This document shows positions 15,106 to 18,681 of a stretch of 18,681 nucleotides of DNA, in pieces (the first letter of the stretch is position 1; every line of letters starts with the position of its first letter). The notes below the pieces were generated by a model. The model did not search any database. It was not told the DNA's origin and worked only from the letters and a program-made list of their open reading frames with translations. Source of the DNA: Deltaproteobacteria bacterium (GTDB taxonomy: Bacteria; Desulfobacterota; DSM-4660; Desulfatiglandales; HGW-15); contig CP070840.1 of assembly GCA_020342025.1 (NCBI GenBank), positions 3,672,252-3,690,932 of the forward strand, written 5' to 3'. Position numbers and translations under genes: made by a program.

Positions 15106-16953
15106 ATGGTAGACCAAAAGAAAAGGGCTTCAGGGTATGACAGGTATATCAACTGGAAAGTATTTATCATACCCTTAGGATTGCTCATCCTCTTGCTCAT
15201 CATGCCGACGCCCAAAAGCATGCTGGATGTGGGAGTAGAATATGCGTACGGCCCCAAATATGTTCAGGAGTTTTTTGCAAAGGAACTTTTTAATAACAAG
15301 AGAGGTGAGCTATCGCAGTGGCAGATCCAGATGGTCAGGATGATGGAGGCGAGTTTGCAGCAGTCCTCATTTGGACACGCCGCTTTCCTGAAAAGAAATG
15401 ACAAGTGGTGTAAAGAAAACGATATCCCAACCAGCGGGGCACACCTGGAGAAGGTGAGGGCGTTTACAAAGTCGCTCCGGGCAGAGCAGTTCAATAGTGT
15501 CATGGAACAGGGGCATAAATTGAGGACGGAGAAGCTGTCGCTAGACAGTTTGAAGGAGGATGAGAGAGCAAAGGCGCTCAAGGCAGGATTCCAAGTGAAA
15601 GCGGCTGTGGGGATCGTCCTTTTCGTGGTCCTGTGTTTTATGACAGAAGCCATGCCCCTGCCCATGGTGGCGTTTTGCGTTGGCATCATTGCCATGTGTA
15701 CAGGCATCGTGGATAGACATACGGTCGCGGGGCTCTACTGGTCTGATGCCACGTGGTTTATCATGGGCAGCCTGATGTTTGCCACGGCATTCGTGAAGAC
15801 GGGTGTGGATAAACGGATCGCCATGATGATGTTCGGGAGGCTGAAAAACCCGGATGTAAAGTGGGTGACACTGGTCATCGTCGTGGTGATAGCCCCTTTG
15901 ACCATGTTCATGTCGGACCATGCCCTGGCGGCCATGTTTCTACCCATCGGGATTCTGCTTTACACCGCTACCACCGCAGCAACGGGTGAGGAAGATCCTG
16001 AACTGGCCAAGATGCTCATGATTACCATTGCCATGGCAGCCAACCTTGGGGGCTCGCTGGCCCCTTCAGGTGCGGCCCGAAATATCATCATGATGAGCTA
16101 CACAGAGCAGATGTTCGGAATCTCCATGGGTTTTGGGCAATGGGCCATGTATTGCGTTCCATTTCTTGTGTTTCTGATACCTGTTACCTGGTTCATGCTA
16201 AACTTGCGTTTTAAACCCTCCAGCAGGAACCTGTCCGGCGCATTGACGGTTGTAAGGGAAGAAATAGAGAGGGTGGGGGGGAAATGGAGCCGTCAGCAAA
16301 TCGCCTCGATCACCATCTTTGCTCTGATGCTCTTCTGCTGGATCACAGAGAAGAACCTCATCTATCAGTTGACGGGAATCCGCTTCGGTATAGGGGTTTT
16401 CGCCGTCATGGGGGCCATTGCCTATGTCTTTGCCGGTGTGGTGAACTGGCGGGATTATCAGACAAGAGTTGATTGGGGCGTGGTCTGGCTCTATGCAGGG
16501 GCCATCATCTTCGGTCATGTCCTTGTCCAGACAGGTGGCGCCTACTGGATCGCCCGCACCCTGCTAGAGGTATCCTCCCCTCTCGGCTTAGACAGGGGAA
16601 TGGGTCTTCTCATGTCGGGAAATGTTATTATGGGGTTGATGACACAACTTATGGCAGACGGGCCAGCCTGCGCGGCCGTAGGCCCTGTCACACTGGCCAT
16701 GGCCGGCATTGTCCATCCCGGGACATCCATGGTTCCCTTCGTGGCCATGGGAACGGCCATCGCCTCGTCTTTCGCATACTGCCTGGTCATCGGCACACCG
16801 CCAAACGCCATAGTGTACTCAAGCGGTTACTTGGCAGCAAAGGACTTTCTAAGAGTAGGAATCATTCTTTGGTTCACGAATATGGCAGGCCTCTTGTTGA
16901 TGGCGGTGACCTACTGGAAATGGATGGGATGGGCAGGTTTGGCCCCATTCTAA
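15106..16953 (+). CDS. SLC13/DASS-type anion transporter 3 with long extracytoplasmic loop
   Basis: A 615-residue polytopic membrane protein, the longest of the three transporters. Helix 1 (about 17-34) is followed by a hydrophilic, mostly helical-looking stretch of about 130 residues (35-165) before the DASS core. The first repeat reads LTMFMSDHALAAMFLPI (265-281) with APSGAARNIIMM (319-330); the second reads LMTQLMADGPACAAVGPV (511-528), and the end motif is TPPNAIVYS. The family's Ser-Asn-Thr motifs are Ser270-Asp271-His272 and Ala517-Asp518-Gly519 here; Arg325 matches Arg260 and Arg261 of transporters 1 and 2. AAGGAGG five bases before ATG 15106 fixes the start; an upstream GTG at 15070 lacks support. 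It lies in the operon headed by the kinase at 12607. Substrate unknown. Confidence 0.88.
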   Translation: MVDQKKRASGYDRYINWKVFIIPLGLLILLLIMPTPKSMLDVGVEYAYGPKYVQEFFAKELFNNKRGELSQWQIQMVRMMEASLQQSSFGHAAFLKRNDKWCKENDIPTSGAHLEKVRAFTKSLRAEQFNSVMEQGHKLRTEKLSLDSLKEDERAKALKAGFQVKAAVGIVLFVVLCFMTEAMPLPMVAFCVGIIAMCTGIVDRHTVAGLYWSDATWFIMGSLMFATAFVKTGVDKRIAMMMFGRLKNPDVKWVTLVIVVVIAPLTMFMSDHALAAMFLPIGILLYTATTAATGEEDPELAKMLMITIAMAANLGGSLAPSGAARNIIMMSYTEQMFGISMGFGQWAMYCVPFLVFLIPVTWFMLNLRFKPSSRNLSGALTVVREEIERVGGKWSRQQIASITIFALMLFCWITEKNLIYQLTGIRFGIGVFAVMGAIAYVFAGVVNWRDYQTRVDWGVVWLYAGAIIFGHVLVQTGGAYWIARTLLEVSSPLGLDRGMGLLMSGNVIMGLMTQLMADGPACAAVGPVTLAMAGIVHPGTSMVPFVAMGTAIASSFAYCLVIGTPPNAIVYSSGYLAAKDFLRVGIILWFTNMAGLLLMAVTYWKWMGWAGLAPF

Positions 16954-17054
16954 GTAAAGAATATGCGATGGAACTTTAATTCCTGGAGACGGGTAGGAAC
17001 CGAGACACTTAAAAGCATTTGATAGACACAGTGGTCAAAAGCGAGGAAAATGTA

Positions 17055-17567
17055 ATGAAATCTGGCACTATTAGTAACTTCTTGGGCGTCTTGAGGGCAC
17101 TGGTGCTTCATCCGGGGCGGTTTTTTGAAGACCTCTCTCAGAGAAAGATTCACACCTCATCCCTGGTTTTCCTGCTTTTTTGTAGTGCCTTTGCCAGCAT
17201 AATGGCAATTCTGTTTATCCCGCAAAAGAAGGCTATTTTCTTGGTCATATTTCTCCTCAATGGCATGCTGATGGCTTTTGTCACCGCATTTATTTTGTAT
17301 CTCGTGACATTTTTCCTTTGTAAGGATGTATTTACTTATCAATCCCTTTTTCGGATCACGGCCTATGCCCAAGTCACACTTTTGGCTGCCTGGGTTCCAG
17401 GGTTGTCGTGGCCAGTGGGTATCTGGAAGTTTTATCTGATCGGTCTGGGGATGGTCAAAGTGGGCACTATCAGTGCTATGAAGGCCTTTGTTTCGCTCTT
17501 GATTATGGGCGGTATGTTTATTCTCTTAATCCAGTTATCGCAACCATTGCTGAGCAATGTCAAATAG
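17055..17567 (+). CDS. Yip1-domain integral membrane protein
   Basis: A 170-residue membrane protein with about five hydrophobic segments. The N terminus shows the Yip1 hallmark of a conserved Pro followed by Phe-Phe (LHPGRFFEDL); later it has RITAYAQVTLLAAWVPG and GIWKFYLIGLGMVKV, the typical central and C-terminal Yip1 blocks, followed by a last helix. ATG 17055 has GAGGA seven bases upstream; a TTG at 17019 in frame has less support. It lies 101 bases after transporter 3 and may be the last gene of that operon. The molecular role of bacterial Yip1 proteins is not established. A repeat element begins one base after its stop codon, so its natural terminator may have been displaced. Confidence 0.85.
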   Translation: MKSGTISNFLGVLRALVLHPGRFFEDLSQRKIHTSSLVFLLFCSAFASIMAILFIPQKKAIFLVIFLLNGMLMAFVTAFILYLVTFFLCKDVFTYQSLFRITAYAQVTLLAAWVPGLSWPVGIWKFYLIGLGMVKVGTISAMKAFVSLLIMGGMFILLIQLSQPLLSNVK

Positions 17568-17568
17568 A

Positions 17569-17903
17569 GACTGTCGAAAAACCGACTTCTGAGAGGCTGA
17601 TGGAAAAGGTCCATGCGCAAGGCTTCCGAAACTGGGGACCCGCCCGCAGGGTGGGGAGTCCAAGCGAAGCGCGGACAAATCCCGAGGAATGAGGCGTAAG
17701 AATCAGGCACAGGGCGCAGGGCAAAAGGCACAAGGGAAAAACGAAGCGTACATTCATTATCTTTTATCCCTGAGCCCCGAGCCTTACGCCTTTGGCCATG
17801 GAATTTCATACGCCGCAGTGATGAGGGATGAGGATAACGCGGCCCTTCGACTTTGCTCAGGGCCATGAGCTTGCCGAATGGCAGATGGCGTTTTCCGACA
17901 GCC
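17569..17903. mobile_element. MITE-like element with terminal inverted repeats
   Basis: A 335-bp non-coding stretch bounded by GACTGTCGAAAAACC (17569) and GTTTTCCGACAGCC (17890-17903), which are imperfect inverted copies of each other (CTGTCG-R-AAAAC core). It fills almost exactly the space between the stop codons of the Yip1 gene (17567) and the convergent hisF-like gene (17907). Inside are a 9-bp inverted repeat (AGGCGTAAG 17692-17700, CTTACGCCT 17783-17791) and a heptad tandem repeat. No transposase and no clear target duplication are seen. It may be a non-autonomous transposable element or a dispersed intergenic repeat. Confidence 0.55.
17705..17739. repeat. Degenerate heptanucleotide tandem repeat
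   Basis: Five consecutive 7-bp units: AGGCACA, GGGCGCA, GGGCAAA, AGGCACA, AGGGAAA. It lies inside the MITE-like element and codes for nothing evident. Confidence 0.6.
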
Positions 17904-17906
17904 TCG

Positions 17907-18680
17907 TTACCAGGTCATGCGAGTCTTGATACCTTTATTATTGAGGTATGATTTAATTTCCCTGATCGTGTAGGTCCCATAGTGGGTCATGGAGGCGATG
18001 AGGGCCGCATCGGCGTGACCTCGTGTCAGCACCTCAACCAGATGCTCAGGTACGCCAGCCCCCCCAGAGGCGATTACAGGTATGGTCACATTGGAGGCGA
18101 TTAACTTGTTCAGCGCCAATTCGTAACCCTCTTTGGTACCGTCAGCGTCAATGGAGTTGAGGCAGATTTCACCAGCCCCCAGGCTCTCTGCCTTCTGAGC
18201 CCAAGCCAGGGCATCCATTCCCATGGGCGTTCTCCCACCATCAATCACCATCTCATATCCGGTGGGGATCTTTTCTGAGGGTGTCACCCGCTTCACATCC
18301 ATACCGAGAACGACGCACTGACTGCCAAAGGCCTCTGCTCCCTCGGAAATTATGCTCGGATTCCTGATGGCTGAAGAATTGACGCTCACCTTTTCTGCAC
18401 CGGCCAGGAGAACCTGGCGCATATCCTCCACCGGTCTGATACCACCCCCCACAGAAAACGGGATAAAGATCTTTGCCGCCACTCGTCGAACCGTCTCGAT
18501 CATAATATCCCGTTTCTCATAGGAAGCCGTGATATCATAGAAAACGATTTCATCTGCCCCCTCCTTATAATAGAAATCGGCCTTTTCCACGTGATCGACT
18601 ATGTCCACTTTTCCCTTGAACTTTATACCCTTGGTCAGTCTTCCTTCCTGCACATCCAGTCAGGGTTTGATCCTATTTCT
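17907..18680 (-). CDS. hisF: HisF-like imidazole glycerol phosphate synthase subunit with in-frame TGA
   Basis: The - strand encodes a TIM-barrel protein of the HisF family, cyclase subunit of the HisF-HisH complex of histidine synthesis. Recognisable blocks are [45 protein letters not shown] (with the second catalytic Asp), [15 protein letters not shown] and PVIASGGAG. The longest stop-free frame begins at a GTG (18653), but the similarity continues upstream without a shift: R-N-R-I-K-P-stop-L-D-V-Q-E-G, against the family's K-R-I-I-P-C-L-D-V. The TGA at 18662-18660 replaces the conserved Cys codon, and the catalytic Asp lies between that TGA and the GTG. A GTG start would therefore lose the catalytic Asp. 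Options are a single-base sequence error, a mutated gene, or TGA read as selenocysteine. The gene continues beyond the window, so the real start is not visible. Confidence 0.85.
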
Positions 18681-18681
18681 A

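Noticed and set aside
17432..17866. 144-codon - strand frame overlapping the Yip1 gene and the repeat element.
   Set aside because: Its composition follows the repeat (heptad-coded Pro/Leu/Ala runs) and the antisense of the Yip1 gene; no family features.
1..18681. CRISPR arrays, tRNA or rRNA genes, integrases.
   Set aside because: No regularly spaced repeats, cloverleaf-like sequence, rRNA segments or recombinase motifs were seen.

Overview
The window reads as a chromosomal segment of a Gram-negative bacterium, most likely a Desulfobacterota (deltaproteobacterial) anaerobe. That placement is an inference from the type of Cache-domain kinases, the stand-alone receivers, the sigma-54 promoters, the strong AAGGAGG ribosome sites and the HisF sequence; no rRNA or other marker is present. 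All genes are on the + strand except the last, a hisF-like gene that enters from the right edge on the - strand.

Layout. (1) 1-1119: the C-terminal half of a histidine kinase cut by the window edge, then a universal stress protein. (2) 1178-1900: an upstream palindrome, a sigma-54 promoter, a divergent stand-alone receiver and a hairpin terminator, forming a one-gene transcription unit. (3) 2081-5382: SLC13/DASS-type transporter 1, a soluble receiver-kinase fusion and a stand-alone receiver. (4) 5543-7764: a membrane dCache histidine kinase and a receiver. (5) 7869-12267: upstream palindrome, sigma-54 promoter, DASS transporter 2, a dCache kinase and a receiver (the last two closely related to block 4). 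(6) 12367-17567: upstream palindrome, sigma-54 promoter, a third dCache kinase, a receiver, an unlisted 43-residue single-pass membrane protein, DASS transporter 3 and a Yip1-type membrane protein. (7) 17569-17903: a MITE-like repeat with terminal inverted repeats filling the gap between convergent genes. (8) 17907 to the right edge: hisF-like gene carrying an in-frame TGA exactly where HisF normally has the conserved Cys of its P-C-L-D-V motif.

How the genes may work together. The same parts recur three times: a large anion-type transporter with an unusual extracytoplasmic loop, a kinase (two of three modules with a periplasmic dCache sensor), and a small receiver that has no DNA-binding or enzymatic output. 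The strongest new signal is regulatory. Three intergenic regions carry the same palindrome (consensus TTTACA-N3-TGTAAA followed six bases later by YGACA), and each has a near-consensus -24/-12 sigma-54 promoter 104-107 bp downstream. This is the geometry of an enhancer-binding activator site. It implies one sigma-54 activator, not encoded in this window, that switches on the receiver at 1351, transporter module 2 and kinase/transporter module 3 together. The substrates of the transporters cannot be read from the sequence.
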